NCBI GenBank assembly: GCA_012927595.1
Contig: JABBOW010000023.1
Coordinates: 1 to 57,443, forward strand
Direction: 5' to 3'
Length of the DNA: 57,443 bases
From: Cellulomonas sp.
GTDB taxonomy: Bacteria > Actinomycetota > Actinomycetes > Actinomycetales > Cellulomonadaceae
In this document: in pieces, positions 35,596-43,865 of the stretch
Position numbering within the stretch: the stretch's first letter is position 1
Layout: every line of letters begins with the position of its first letter
Program-made: the position numbers and the translations under genes
Notes under the pieces: model-generated
The model's input: only the letters and a program-made list of their open reading frames with translations
Databases searched by the model: none
What the model was told of the DNA's origin: nothing

Positions 35596-35663
35596 GACGG
35601 GACGGTAGCGCTCGCGGTGCCTCGCCGCGCCCCCGCAGCGCGTGCGGCTGGGAGTATGGACGC

Positions 35664-38225
35664 GTGCCCGCCCCCCAACGCCCGCTGAACCTCGCCGAGC
35701 GGATCCCCGCCGACCCCTGCGACCCCGACGCGCTCTACGACGCGTTCGTGGGCTGGGCGACCGACCAGGGCCTCGTGCTGTACCCCCACCAGGCTGAGTC
35801 GCTGCTCGAGCTCGTCACCGGCTCGCACGTCATCCTGTCGACCCCGACGGGGTCCGGGAAGTCGCTCGTCGCGATCGCGGCGCACTTCATCGCCCTCGCG
35901 CAAGGTCGGCGCACGTACTACACAGCCCCGCTCAAGGCCCTCGTGAGCGAGAAGTTCTTCTCGCTGGTCGCGGCCTTCGGTTCGCAGAACGTCGGCATGA
36001 TGACCGGCGACTCGGCGGTCAACCCCGGCGCGCCGATCATCTGCTGCACGGCGGAGATCCTCGCGAACATCACGTTGCGCCGCGGCGACGACGCAGACGT
36101 CGGCCAGGTCGTCATGGACGAGTTCCACTTCTACGCCGACCCGCAGCGCGGGTGGGCGTGGCAGGTCCCGCTGCTCGAGCTGACGCACGCGCAGTTCATC
36201 CTGATGTCCGCGACACTCGGCGACGTCGGCTTCTTCGCCGAGGACATCGTGCGTCGCACCGGCGTGCCGGTGGCGGTAATCGCGGACGCCGAACGGCCCG
36301 TCCCCCTGACGTTCTCCTATGCGGTCGAGCCGCTCCACGAGCTCCTCGAGGAGCTTGTCCGGACCCGGCGCGCCCCCGTGTACGTCGTGCACTTCACCCA
36401 GCGCGAGGCCGTCGAGCGAGCTCAGGCGCTCATGTCGATGACCCTCGCGAGCCGCGAGCAACGCGACCAGATCTCCGACGAGCTCGGCGCTTTTCGGTTC
36501 GGCCCCGGATTTGGCAAGACGCTCTCGCGACTGCTTCGCCACGGTATCGGCGTCCATCACGCGGGAATGCTCCCCAAGTACCGTCGCGTCGTCGAGCGCC
36601 TGACCCAGAAGGGCCTGCTGCAGGTCGTGTGCGGCACCGACACCCTCGGCGTCGGCATCAACGTCCCGATCCGCACCGTCGTGCTCACGTCGCTCGTCAA
36701 GTACGACGGCGTGCGCATGCGGCACCTGTCGGCGCGCGAGTTCCACCAGGTCGCCGGGCGCGCGGGCCGGGCCGGCTTCGACACGGTCGGCGAGGTCATC
36801 GTGCTCGCCCCCGAGCACGTCATCGAGAACCGCAAGCTGCTCGCACGCGCGGGCGACGACCCGAAGAAGATCAAGAAGATCGTCCGCAAGAAGGCACCGG
36901 AGGGTGCGGTCAACTGGACGGACAAGACGTTCGAGCGGCTGCGCGACGCCCCCCCGGAGCCGTTGACGTCGAGCTTCAGCGTGACCCATGCGATGGTCCT
37001 CAACGTCCTCGCACGCCCCGGCGACCCGGTGGCCGTCATGTCGCGCCTGCTCACCGACAACCACGAGCCGGAGGGCGCACGCGGTCTGCACGTCCGCCAG
37101 GCTGTCGCCGTCTATCGTTCGCTGCGCACGGCTGGCGTCGTGGAACGAGTGCTGCTGCCCGACGACGGGTCCGGCCACGTCCGCCGCACGGTCCGCCTCA
37201 CAGTCGACGTCCCCGCGAACTTCGCGCTGAACCAGCCCCTGTCGCCGTTCGCGTTCGCCGCGCTCGACCTGCTCAACCCTGAAGATCCTGCTTACGCGCA
37301 CGACGTCGTCTCTGTGGTCGAGGCGACGCTCGACGACCCGCGCCAGGTGCTGTCCGCACAGGAGAACAAGGCCCGCGGTGAAGCCGTCGCCGCAATGAAG
37401 GCCGACGGCCTCGAGTACGACGAGCGCATGGCGCTGCTCGAGGGCGTGACGTACCCGCGTCCGCTCGCCGAGATGCTCGGCGCGGCGTTCTTCACCTATC
37501 GCCGCACCAACCCGTGGGTCGCCGATCAGGAGCTCTCCCCCAAGTCGATCGTCCGCGAGATGCACGAGAAGGCGATGACCTTCGCCGAGTACGTGCAGGT
37601 CTACTCGCTCGACCGGACCGAGGGCGTGCTGCTGCGCTACCTCGCCGACGCCTACCGGGCGCTGCGTCAGACGGTCCCCGAGGAGGCCCGGACCGAGGAG
37701 CTGAGCGAGCTGATCGAGTGGCTCGGCGAACTCGTCCGACGCACCGACTCGAGCCTGCTCGACGAGTGGGAGCGCCTGCGCAACCCGCTCGACGAGACCG
37801 GCGCGGACGCACCGGGCGGGATCGACGACGACACCCCGCCGGCCATCACCACCAACTTGCGCGCGTTCCGGGCGCTCGTGCGCGGCGCGCTCTTCCGTCG
37901 CGTCGAGATGGCGGCGCACGAGCGCTACGCGGCTCTCGGCGCACTGGGCGACCTCGACCCCGAGGGTGCAGCGTGGGACACCGACCGCTGGGCGGACGCG
38001 CTCGACCCGTACTACGACGACCACGACGAGATCCTCACCGGCTCCCCGGCCCGCGGACCGGGCCTGTTCCAGGTCACCGAACGGGCCGCGACGTGGGAGG
38101 TCCGCCAGCTTCTCGACGACCCGGCGGGCGACCACGACTGGCGCATCGACGCCGTCGTCGACCTGGTGGCGTCGGACGCGGCGGGCGAGGTCGTGCTGCA
38201 GATCGCCGCCGTCGGGGCACTCTGA
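35664..38225 (+). CDS. DEAD/DEAH-box helicase with DUF3516 domain
   Basis: 853 residues. The SF2 core has Q-like LYPHQAESLLEL, Walker A TPTGSGKS (about residue 70), DEFH in VVMDEFHFYADP, motif III LMSATLGD, and motif VI FHQVAGRAGRAGFD (about 365). The long C-terminal half, including AYVRYALRQ-like actinobacterial sequence and LSELIEWLGELVRRTDSSLLDEWERL, matches the DUF3516 family, Ski2/HelY-like enzymes of actinobacteria, probably acting on RNA. The GTG start follows GAGTAT by 6 nt. A long antisense frame across it is a composition shadow. Confidence 0.92.
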   Translation: MPAPQRPLNLAERIPADPCDPDALYDAFVGWATDQGLVLYPHQAESLLELVTGSHVILSTPTGSGKSLVAIAAHFIALAQGRRTYYTAPLKALVSEKFFSLVAAFGSQNVGMMTGDSAVNPGAPIICCTAEILANITLRRGDDADVGQVVMDEFHFYADPQRGWAWQVPLLELTHAQFILMSATLGDVGFFAEDIVRRTGVPVAVIADAERPVPLTFSYAVEPLHELLEELVRTRRAPVYVVHFTQREAVERAQALMSMTLASREQRDQISDELGAFRFGPGFGKTLSRLLRHGIGVHHAGMLPKYRRVVERLTQKGLLQVVCGTDTLGVGINVPIRTVVLTSLVKYDGVRMRHLSAREFHQVAGRAGRAGFDTVGEVIVLAPEHVIENRKLLARAGDDPKKIKKIVRKKAPEGAVNWTDKTFERLRDAPPEPLTSSFSVTHAMVLNVLARPGDPVAVMSRLLTDNHEPEGARGLHVRQAVAVYRSLRTAGVVERVLLPDDGSGHVRRTVRLTVDVPANFALNQPLSPFAFAALDLLNPEDPAYAHDVVSVVEATLDDPRQVLSAQENKARGEAVAAMKADGLEYDERMALLEGVTYPRPLAEMLGAAFFTYRRTNPWVADQELSPKSIVREMHEKAMTFAEYVQVYSLDRTEGVLLRYLADAYRALRQTVPEEARTEELSELIEWLGELVRRTDSSLLDEWERLRNPLDETGADAPGGIDDDTPPAITTNLRAFRALVRGALFRRVEMAAHERYAALGALGDLDPEGAAWDTDRWADALDPYYDDHDEILTGSPARGPGLFQVTERAATWEVRQLLDDPAGDHDWRIDAVVDLVASDAAGEVVLQIAAVGAL

Positions 38226-38270
38226 ACCGTCGCCCCGACATCGGCGCACGCCCGCCGAGGCGACCTGCCA

Positions 38271-38315
38271 AGGTAAGCCAATCCTGCATCTGTGCAGGTC
38301 AGGGCAGCCAAACCT
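38271..38315 (+). promoter_or_regulatory. Two DtxR/IdeR-like iron boxes
   Basis: Box 1 AGGTAAGCCAATCCT (38271-38285) and box 2 AGGGCAGCCAAACCT (38301-38315) each match 11 of 15 positions of the AGGTTAGGCTAACCT consensus. They are 30 bp apart and end just upstream of the -35 of the VIT gene, a position suiting activation. A perfect 6-bp hairpin (CCTGCA/TGCAGG, 38283-38298) lies between them. Confidence 0.55.
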
Positions 38316-38318
38316 GCG

Positions 38319-38347
38319 ATGACAGAAGCGCGGACCGCCTCTACCTT
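38319..38347 (+). promoter_or_regulatory. Promoter of the VIT-family gene
   Basis: -35 ATGACA (38319-38324), 17-nt spacer, -10 TACCTT (38342-38347), then 6 nt to the ATG: a leaderless transcript. Confidence 0.6.
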
Positions 38348-38353
38348 TGCCGC

Positions 38354-38950
38354 ATGACCGCACCGACGATCCCGGCCATCCCGGCCATCGGCCCCGCGCG
38401 CCTGGTGATTGACGGCGCCAGCGCAATCCGGCTCAACTGGCTGCGCGCCGCCGTGCTGGGCGCCAACGACGGCATCGTGTCGATCGCTGCGCTGGTCGTG
38501 GGTGTCGCGGCGGCCTCCTCATCGATCTCCGCGATCGCGATCTCGGGCGTCGCCGGGCTCGTCGCCGGGGCACTGTCGATGGCCTCGGGCGAGTACGTGT
38601 CGGTCAGCAGCCAGCGTGACGCCGAGCGCGTCCTCATCCAGCGGGCGAACGAGAGCGCCGGCTCCACCGAGCACCACCTCACAAACGCATGGCACGCGGC
38701 AGGCGCGTCGCTCTGCGCGTTCGTCGTGGGCGGGGTCATCCCACTGGTCGCGGTTCTCGCGACGCCGGCGGCCGCGCGAGTTGCCGCGACGTTCGTCGCT
38801 GTCGTGGTCTCGCTCACGCTCACCGGCTATATGAGCGCACGGCTCGGCGGCGCACGCGTCGCCCGCGCGATGGCTCGCAACGTCGTCGGCGGCGGTCTCG
38901 CCATGGTGATCACCTACGGCGTCGGCAACCTCGTCGGGCTCGCGTTCTGA
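38354..38950 (+). CDS. VIT1/CCC1-family iron/manganese transporter
   Basis: 198 residues. Three to five membrane segments are visible: IVSIAALVVGVAAASSSISA, GVAGLVAGALSMASGEYVSV, then two or three in the C-terminal half. LRAAVLGANDGIVS and MASGEYVSVSSQRD are signature blocks of the VIT family, which moves Fe2+ or Mn2+ out of the cytosol. The gene lacks the long cytosolic metal-binding domain of plant VIT1, as is usual in bacteria. Two iron-box-like sites upstream fit induction by excess iron. Confidence 0.9.
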   Translation: MTAPTIPAIPAIGPARLVIDGASAIRLNWLRAAVLGANDGIVSIAALVVGVAAASSSISAIAISGVAGLVAGALSMASGEYVSVSSQRDAERVLIQRANESAGSTEHHLTNAWHAAGASLCAFVVGGVIPLVAVLATPAAARVAATFVAVVVSLTLTGYMSARLGGARVARAMARNVVGGGLAMVITYGVGNLVGLAF

Positions 38951-38987
38951 CGTACGAGCGGATTCTCGAGCGCCGTAGCCTGCTCGG

Positions 38988-39485
38988 GTGAGCAGGCCCC
39001 ACCACACACCATCAGGCACCCCCGCACTGGTTGCTCTTGTCTCGGCAGGTGTGCCCCATACCGCGCACGTCTACGAGCACGACCCCTCGACGCCTGTGGG
39101 CTATGGACTCGAGGCGGCCCAGGTGCTCGGCATCCCGCCCGAGCAGGTCTACAAGACCCTCATGGCCACGGTCGACGGCACACTCACGGTCGCGGTCGTC
39201 CCGGTGACGGGCATGCTCGACCTCAAGGCGCTCGCCCAGGCGGTCGGCGGCAAGAAGGCCGCGATGGCCGACAAGATCGCCGCGGAGCGGGCCACCGGGT
39301 ACGTCGTCGGGGGGATCTCACCGCTCGGGCAGAAGACGGCGCACACGACAGTGGTGGATGAGACGGTGTGGCTGTTCGACACGGTGTTCGTCTCGGGCGG
39401 TCGACGCGGCCTCGACGTCGAGCTCGCACCCGACGACCTCGTGCGCCTGACGGCCGCGACCGTCGCGGACATCGCCCGCGGCTGA
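38988..39485 (+). CDS. ybaK: Cys-tRNA(Pro)/Cys-tRNA(Cys) deacylase
   Basis: 165 residues, one YbaK/aaRS-associated domain. It hydrolyses mischarged Cys-tRNA(Pro) in the cytosol. Signatures include VYKTLMATVDG, the GGKKAAMADKIAAERATGYVVGG block with the functional lysine, and SPLGQKTAHTTVVDE. The GTG start comes 6 nt after TAGCCT (leaderless). It ends 11 nt from the convergent yccF gene. Confidence 0.92.
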   Translation: MSRPHHTPSGTPALVALVSAGVPHTAHVYEHDPSTPVGYGLEAAQVLGIPPEQVYKTLMATVDGTLTVAVVPVTGMLDLKALAQAVGGKKAAMADKIAAERATGYVVGGISPLGQKTAHTTVVDETVWLFDTVFVSGGRRGLDVELAPDDLVRLTAATVADIARG

Positions 39486-39496
39486 GCGAGCAGCCC

Positions 39497-39904
39497 TCAG
39501 CGGCCGAACGCCGCGAACGCCCGATCCGTCGGCACGATCTGCTTGCCGAGCGGCAGGAGCGAGATCGGGATGAGCTTGAGGTTCGCGATCGCGAGCGGGA
39601 TGCCGATGATCGTCACGGCGAGCGCGGCCGCGGTCGTGAGGTGCGCGATCGCGATCCACACCCCGGCGACCAACACCCAGATGATATTGCCGAAGACCGA
39701 CCAGCCGCCTGCGTCCGGCTTGTCCACGATCGTGCGACCGAACGGCCACAGCACGTAGTTCGCGATCCGGAACGAGGCGATGCCGAACGGGATCGTCACG
39801 ATGAGCACGCAGCACAGGACGCCGGCCAGCGCGTAGCCGACCGCGAGCCAGAATCCCGCGAGCACGAACCAGATCAGGTTGAGGAGGGTTGTCACAGGCT
39901 CCAC
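39497..39904 (-). CDS. YccF-domain inner membrane protein
   Basis: 135 residues with two YccF units: a hydrophobic hairpin TLLNLIWFVLAGFWLAVGY followed by IPFGIASFRIANYVLWPFG, repeated as VFGNIIWVLVAGVWIAIAH and IPLAIANLKLIPISLLPLG. Four membrane segments are expected. No function has been assigned to the family. Expressed divergently from the YggS-family gene. Confidence 0.9.
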   Translation of the reverse strand: MEPVTTLLNLIWFVLAGFWLAVGYALAGVLCCVLIVTIPFGIASFRIANYVLWPFGRTIVDKPDAGGWSVFGNIIWVLVAGVWIAIAHLTTAAALAVTIIGIPLAIANLKLIPISLLPLGKQIVPTDRAFAAFGR

Positions 39905-39994
39905 TCTCCCCTACCGGTGATGGCGCCGACATCGGGGATCACCCTGACCTGGGCGCCGACCACCCCAGGGACCACCCCGGTAGGGTGTCGCCTC

Positions 39995-40765
39995 GTGACC
40001 TCCGACGACGCACGCGATGACGTCTCGAGCCGCCTGGCGCGGGTCCGCGACCGGATCGCCGCCGCTGAGACCTCCGCCGGCCGCCCCGTGGGGTCGGTGC
40101 GTCTGCTGCTCGCGACCAAGACCGTGCCCGTCGAGCTTGTTCGAGCCGCGCTCGAAGCGGACGGCCTCGCGCGGGCCGCCCTGGACGCACGAGGCGGCGA
40201 GCACGGCCCGGTTGCTCCGGTCGTCCTCGGGGAGAACCGTGTCCAGGAGCTCGTGGCCAAGGCGCCCCTCCTCAGCGGCCTGTCCCCCGAGCTGCACCTG
40301 ATCGGACCGCTCCAGTCGAACAAAGTCGCTGCGGCGTGCAGCTGGGCGACGTGCATCGAGTCGGTCGACAACCTCAGGCTCGCGGGCCGGCTCGCTGACC
40401 GCGCTGTGGCGTTCGGTCGCGTCCTCGACGTCTTCATCCAGGTCAACGTCTCGGGCGAGACGACCAAGCACGGCGTTGCGCCCCAGCACGCGGTCGAGCT
40501 CGCCGTACAGGTCGCGGCGCTCACGGGCCTGCGGCTGGGCGGCCTCATGACTGTCGGCGCCAACACGCCCGACCAGTCGGCCATCCGTGCCGGCTACACG
40601 CTGCTGCGCGAGCTCAGCGAGGAGATCGGCCGCACCGCAGCGGCCGGCACCTCGGGCGCAACGGAGCTGTCGATGGGCATGAGCCGCGACCTGGAGCTGG
40701 CGATCGCCGAAGGCGCGACGATCGTGAGGACCGGGACTGCGGTATTCGGCAGCCGGCCCGCCTGA
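39995..40765 (+). CDS. YggS-family PLP homeostasis protein
   Basis: 256 residues, alanine-racemase-like N-terminal barrel. The PLP lysine is in LLATKTVPVE (about residue 40). The HLIGPLQSNK, VDVFIQVNVSGE-like and ELSMGMSRDLELAIAEGAT blocks are diagnostic. It handles free PLP balance and has no known catalytic reaction. The neighbourhood near division/cell-wall genes common in other bacteria is not seen here. GTG start with TAGGGT 8 nt upstream. It has a slightly longer insertion (about residues 50-68) than the average member. Confidence 0.92.
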   Translation: MTSDDARDDVSSRLARVRDRIAAAETSAGRPVGSVRLLLATKTVPVELVRAALEADGLARAALDARGGEHGPVAPVVLGENRVQELVAKAPLLSGLSPELHLIGPLQSNKVAAACSWATCIESVDNLRLAGRLADRAVAFGRVLDVFIQVNVSGETTKHGVAPQHAVELAVQVAALTGLRLGGLMTVGANTPDQSAIRAGYTLLRELSEEIGRTAAAGTSGATELSMGMSRDLELAIAEGATIVRTGTAVFGSRPA

Positions 40766-40824
40766 CGCCCCGCAGCTGCGGTTCCACGGCGAGCAGCCGT
40801 GATGATCGGCCCGCCCGGCCCCGG

Positions 40825-41286
40825 TCACCGTAGGGTCGCGACCGCCGCCCACGCCAGAGCACTGTCGACCAACTCAGCCCTCAGCTGGTGTGGTAGCGCT
40901 TCCACGGCGACCCATCCGAACCGCTCTGCCATCTTGTCGACGTTGACGGCGTCGAGCAGCCCGCCGACGATGCGACCTGCGTACACGATCCGGATCGCGT
41001 GGGTGTCGGTCGACGCCGAGCGCCGGTTCGACGGGACGAGGCAGGCACGCCACGAGTCGACCCCGAGCACGTCCCTGACCTCGACGACGAGCGACGTACG
41101 TGTCAGGACCTCGCGCCGGACCGCAGTCGGCGGGTCCTCCCCGAACTGGAGTGCACCACCGGGAAGCGTCCACGCGGGTCCGTTTTGGCTGCGCCAGCGC
41201 TCGAGCAGCACCCGGCCGTCATCGACACAGAGCGCATAGGCCGCGACTCGTGTCGCGCGGTAGCGCCCCCCGACGGTCCTCGTCAT
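40825..41286 (-). CDS. NUDIX-fold protein with a degenerate Nudix box
   Basis: 153 residues. The Nudix box region reads GGALQFGEDPPTAVRREV followed by LTRTSL. The first half (G, E, RE) is conserved but the two metal-binding glutamates of the canonical REUXEEXGU are replaced by Thr and Arg. The rest of the fold (WTLPGG, DVLGVDSW, AERFGWVAVEALP) is normal. It may thus bind a nucleotide without hydrolysing it, or have a different catalytic site. Convergent with the YggS-family gene. Confidence 0.82.
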   Translation of the reverse strand: MTRTVGGRYRATRVAAYALCVDDGRVLLERWRSQNGPAWTLPGGALQFGEDPPTAVRREVLTRTSLVVEVRDVLGVDSWRACLVPSNRRSASTDTHAIRIVYAGRIVGGLLDAVNVDKMAERFGWVAVEALPHQLRAELVDSALAWAAVATLR

Positions 41287-41333
41287 CGAACCCCCTCCGA
41301 GGCGCGGCCACGATGCCGCGTTCCGGCACGCTA

Positions 41334-42641
41334 TCAGGACCCGATGGCCCCGCAGAGCGCCTCGTCCGGGTCGACGCCCGTCCGCGGGGTGATGCCCGGG
41401 ACTGGCACGCGCGGAGCAGGCGCACCCAGGGCCGCGGTGATGTCTGGCACCGGGGCCGAGCCCGTCGCAGTCGCAGTGCCGCTGCCCGCCACCGAGGTGG
41501 GCACCGGGGCAGGCGCAGCCGTCTCCCCCGCGATCGGTTCGGCGAGCGGCCCGGCGATCGGCTCGTCGGCGGCGATCCGCCCCCACACCGTGGGCGCGTC
41601 GCGGGTCCACACGATCCGGCCCTTGGTCCCCGGCCCCCACGGCACGGTCACGAAGGTGACGGCCGACGGCTTGACGTCCCGCAGCCGCCACGCCAGTCCG
41701 GGCAACCCCGCCGCGAGCGCGTCGGACATCGTCAGGGAGCGGGTTCCCGCGTCGAGGAAGCGCGCGAGGCTGATGGGGCTCGTCAGGACGTCAGTGGACA
41801 GGGCCCTGCGCAGGACGGCCGCGATGAACTTCTGTTGGCGTGCGATGCGCTGGACGTCTGAGCCGTCGCTGCCGGTGACGTACCGCGCACGCACGTAGTC
41901 GAGGGCCTGCGGACCGTCGAGGTCGTGCCAGCCGGCGGTGAGGTCCAGCGCGGTGTTCTCCTTGTAGTCCCTGAGCGCCGTCGGGACGCACACCCGGATC
42001 CCACCGATCGCGTCGACCATGCCCTGGAACCCCGTGAAGTCGACCAGGGCGAACTCCGTGACCGCCAGGCCCGTGACGGCGGCGATCGTCGACAGCGTGC
42101 ACGCCGCCGCCAGACCGATATCGCCCGTGCTCCCCCCGATCCAGAACGCCGCGTTGAACTTGTCCGTGCGAGGCCGCGACATCCGGCCCGCCGGGTCGCG
42201 ATCGAGGTGGCACGCGGGGATGAGCGCCTCCGAGTCGCGCGGGATCGATACCGCATCGACCCGGCTGCGGTCTGCCGAGACGTGGACGACGATCGTCGTG
42301 TCGGCCCGCATCCCGTCGACCTCGCCCCCGATCGCTGCGTTCTCACCCGCCCGCGAGTCCGAGCCCAGCATCACGAACGTCACGGCTCGCCCCGCCGACA
42401 GGTCGGCCGCGGGCAGGTCGGCCGGTGCACCCGTCGGCGCGCCGATCAGGCCGTCGAGCGATCCCACCGTGGCGACGTTCCCGCGCAGGTGGGACAGTGC
42501 GAACGCAGTCGCAGACCCACCGAACGTGAGCACTGCGACGACCGCGAGCGCGACGTGCCGCAGCGCCGTCGTGCGGTCGCGCCGGGCATTCGAGTGGCGC
42601 GGCAGATGGGACGGCGGGCGGGGCCGAGCCAGATCAGGCAT
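41334..42641 (-). CDS. LytR-CpsA-Psr (LCP) family protein
   Basis: 435 residues. A short cytosolic head is followed by a membrane anchor (about residues 28-50, ALRHVALAVVAVLTFGGSA) and the outer LCP domain: VTFVMLGSDSRAG, RADTTIVVHVSADRSRVDAVSIPRD, TDKFNAAFWIGG, and DYVRARYVTGSDGSDVQRIARQQ. LCP enzymes attach secondary polymers (teichoic-acid-like or arabinogalactan-type) to peptidoglycan. The C-terminal ~70 residues are Pro/Ala-rich. The ATG at 42641 follows TAGCGT by 6 nt, so it is preferred to the GTG at 42647. Confidence 0.92.
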   Translation of the reverse strand: MPDLARPRPPSHLPRHSNARRDRTTALRHVALAVVAVLTFGGSATAFALSHLRGNVATVGSLDGLIGAPTGAPADLPAADLSAGRAVTFVMLGSDSRAGENAAIGGEVDGMRADTTIVVHVSADRSRVDAVSIPRDSEALIPACHLDRDPAGRMSRPRTDKFNAAFWIGGSTGDIGLAAACTLSTIAAVTGLAVTEFALVDFTGFQGMVDAIGGIRVCVPTALRDYKENTALDLTAGWHDLDGPQALDYVRARYVTGSDGSDVQRIARQQKFIAAVLRRALSTDVLTSPISLARFLDAGTRSLTMSDALAAGLPGLAWRLRDVKPSAVTFVTVPWGPGTKGRIVWTRDAPTVWGRIAADEPIAGPLAEPIAGETAAPAPVPTSVAGSGTATATGSAPVPDITAALGAPAPRVPVPGITPRTGVDPDEALCGAIGS

Positions 42642-42727
42642 GGCCACACGCTAGGAGTCCGACGGCCGGCGCGTGCCTCGTTGCTGTGGACGGTCTGTGA
42701 AGATGCGGTGCTCTCAGGTGGCGCGGA

Positions 42728-43804
42728 TCAGGGGACGCGCGCGGTCCACCCCGGGGTGCCGAACTTCGTCTCGACCAGCTCGGACGCACGAGCCAGCTCG
42801 TCGTCGCGCAGCGCACCGTCGATCGTCGCGTAGCGGGACTGGAAGTGCGCCTTGAACGCCTCGATGACCTGCTCCCGGGGGAGCCCGGTCTGCGAGCGCA
42901 CCGGGTCGACGCGCTTGTTCGCGCTGGTCGTGCCCTTGTCGGAGAGCTTCTCGCGACCGATCCGCAGCACCTCCAGCATCTTGTCGGCGTCGATGTCGTA
43001 CGCCATGGTCACGTGATGGAGCACGGCGCCGCCGGCAAGTCGCTTCTGCGCAGCCCCGGCGATCTTGCCCGCGGGTGAGGCGATGTCGTTGAGGCCCGCA
43101 TAGGCAGCCGTGACCCCGACGTCGGCGAGCGCGCCGAGCACCCAGTCGTCGAGGAACGCGTACGACTGCTCGAACGACAACCCGTCGACCAGGGATGCCG
43201 GGACCACGAGGGAGAACGTGATGCAGTTCCCGGCCTCCATGAACATCGCGCCGCCACCCGAGATGCGCCTGACCACGGTGATGCCGTGCCGTGCCGCACC
43301 CTCGGGGTCCACCTCGTTGCGGAGCGACTGGAACGAGCCTATGACGACGGCGGGCTCGACCCACTCCCAGAACCGCAGCGTCGGACCGCGCCGGCCGGCA
43401 ACCAGCTCCTCGCTCAGGACCTGGTCGAGTGCAGCGTGGACCGCGGCGGGCAGAGGACCCGAGTGGATGAGCTCGAACGTCAGGTCCTGCCAGGATGTCG
43501 CGTGACCGAGCGCTCGGCGGACGGCGATCGCGACCGCCTCCGGGGTGAAGCCCACCATCGTCACGGTGGTGGACAGGGTGCCGTCGGCGTCGGCCGCCGC
43601 GAGCGCCTGCTCGATCGCGTTCGCCAGCTGCGGAACTCGCGCGTCGGCGGCTTGCCCGACGAGCGCCGCATCGATGACGGCCAGGGCCTCGTCCGGGTCG
43701 AGGAAGAAGTCCCCGCTCACCGCGACCGAAGCCAACCGACCGTCGACGACCTCGACCTCCGCAGCAACGAGCTTGCCGCCGGGCACCTTGTATTCTCCGC
43801 GCAC
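42728..43804 (-). CDS. Lipoate-protein ligase family protein, two-domain
   Basis: 358 residues. The N-terminal ~110 residues (MRGEYKVPGGKLVAAEVEV, DFFLDPDEAL) form an accessory domain like the LplB/C-terminal domain of LplA, here placed in front. The catalytic BPL/LplA domain follows, with RRISGGGAMF, the lysine in GKIAGAAQKRL, and HHVTMAYDID. It attaches lipoate (or another acyl group) to 2-oxoacid dehydrogenase subunits. The accessory-first order is common in archaea and some actinobacteria. GTG start, with TAGGCT 6 nt upstream (leaderless). Confidence 0.87.
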   Translation of the reverse strand: MRGEYKVPGGKLVAAEVEVVDGRLASVAVSGDFFLDPDEALAVIDAALVGQAADARVPQLANAIEQALAAADADGTLSTTVTMVGFTPEAVAIAVRRALGHATSWQDLTFELIHSGPLPAAVHAALDQVLSEELVAGRRGPTLRFWEWVEPAVVIGSFQSLRNEVDPEGAARHGITVVRRISGGGAMFMEAGNCITFSLVVPASLVDGLSFEQSYAFLDDWVLGALADVGVTAAYAGLNDIASPAGKIAGAAQKRLAGGAVLHHVTMAYDIDADKMLEVLRIGREKLSDKGTTSANKRVDPVRSQTGLPREQVIEAFKAHFQSRYATIDGALRDDELARASELVETKFGTPGWTARVP

Positions 43805-43865
43805 GTCTCCAGCCTAGGTGCCCGGATGTTCGGCCTGGTCCGACGTGCGAGCTACCCTTCCGACG

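Noticed and set aside
35457..38426. 989-codon open frame antisense to the helicase gene
   Set aside because: High-GC codon bias of the sense gene opens the antisense frame; no domain or start signal is seen.
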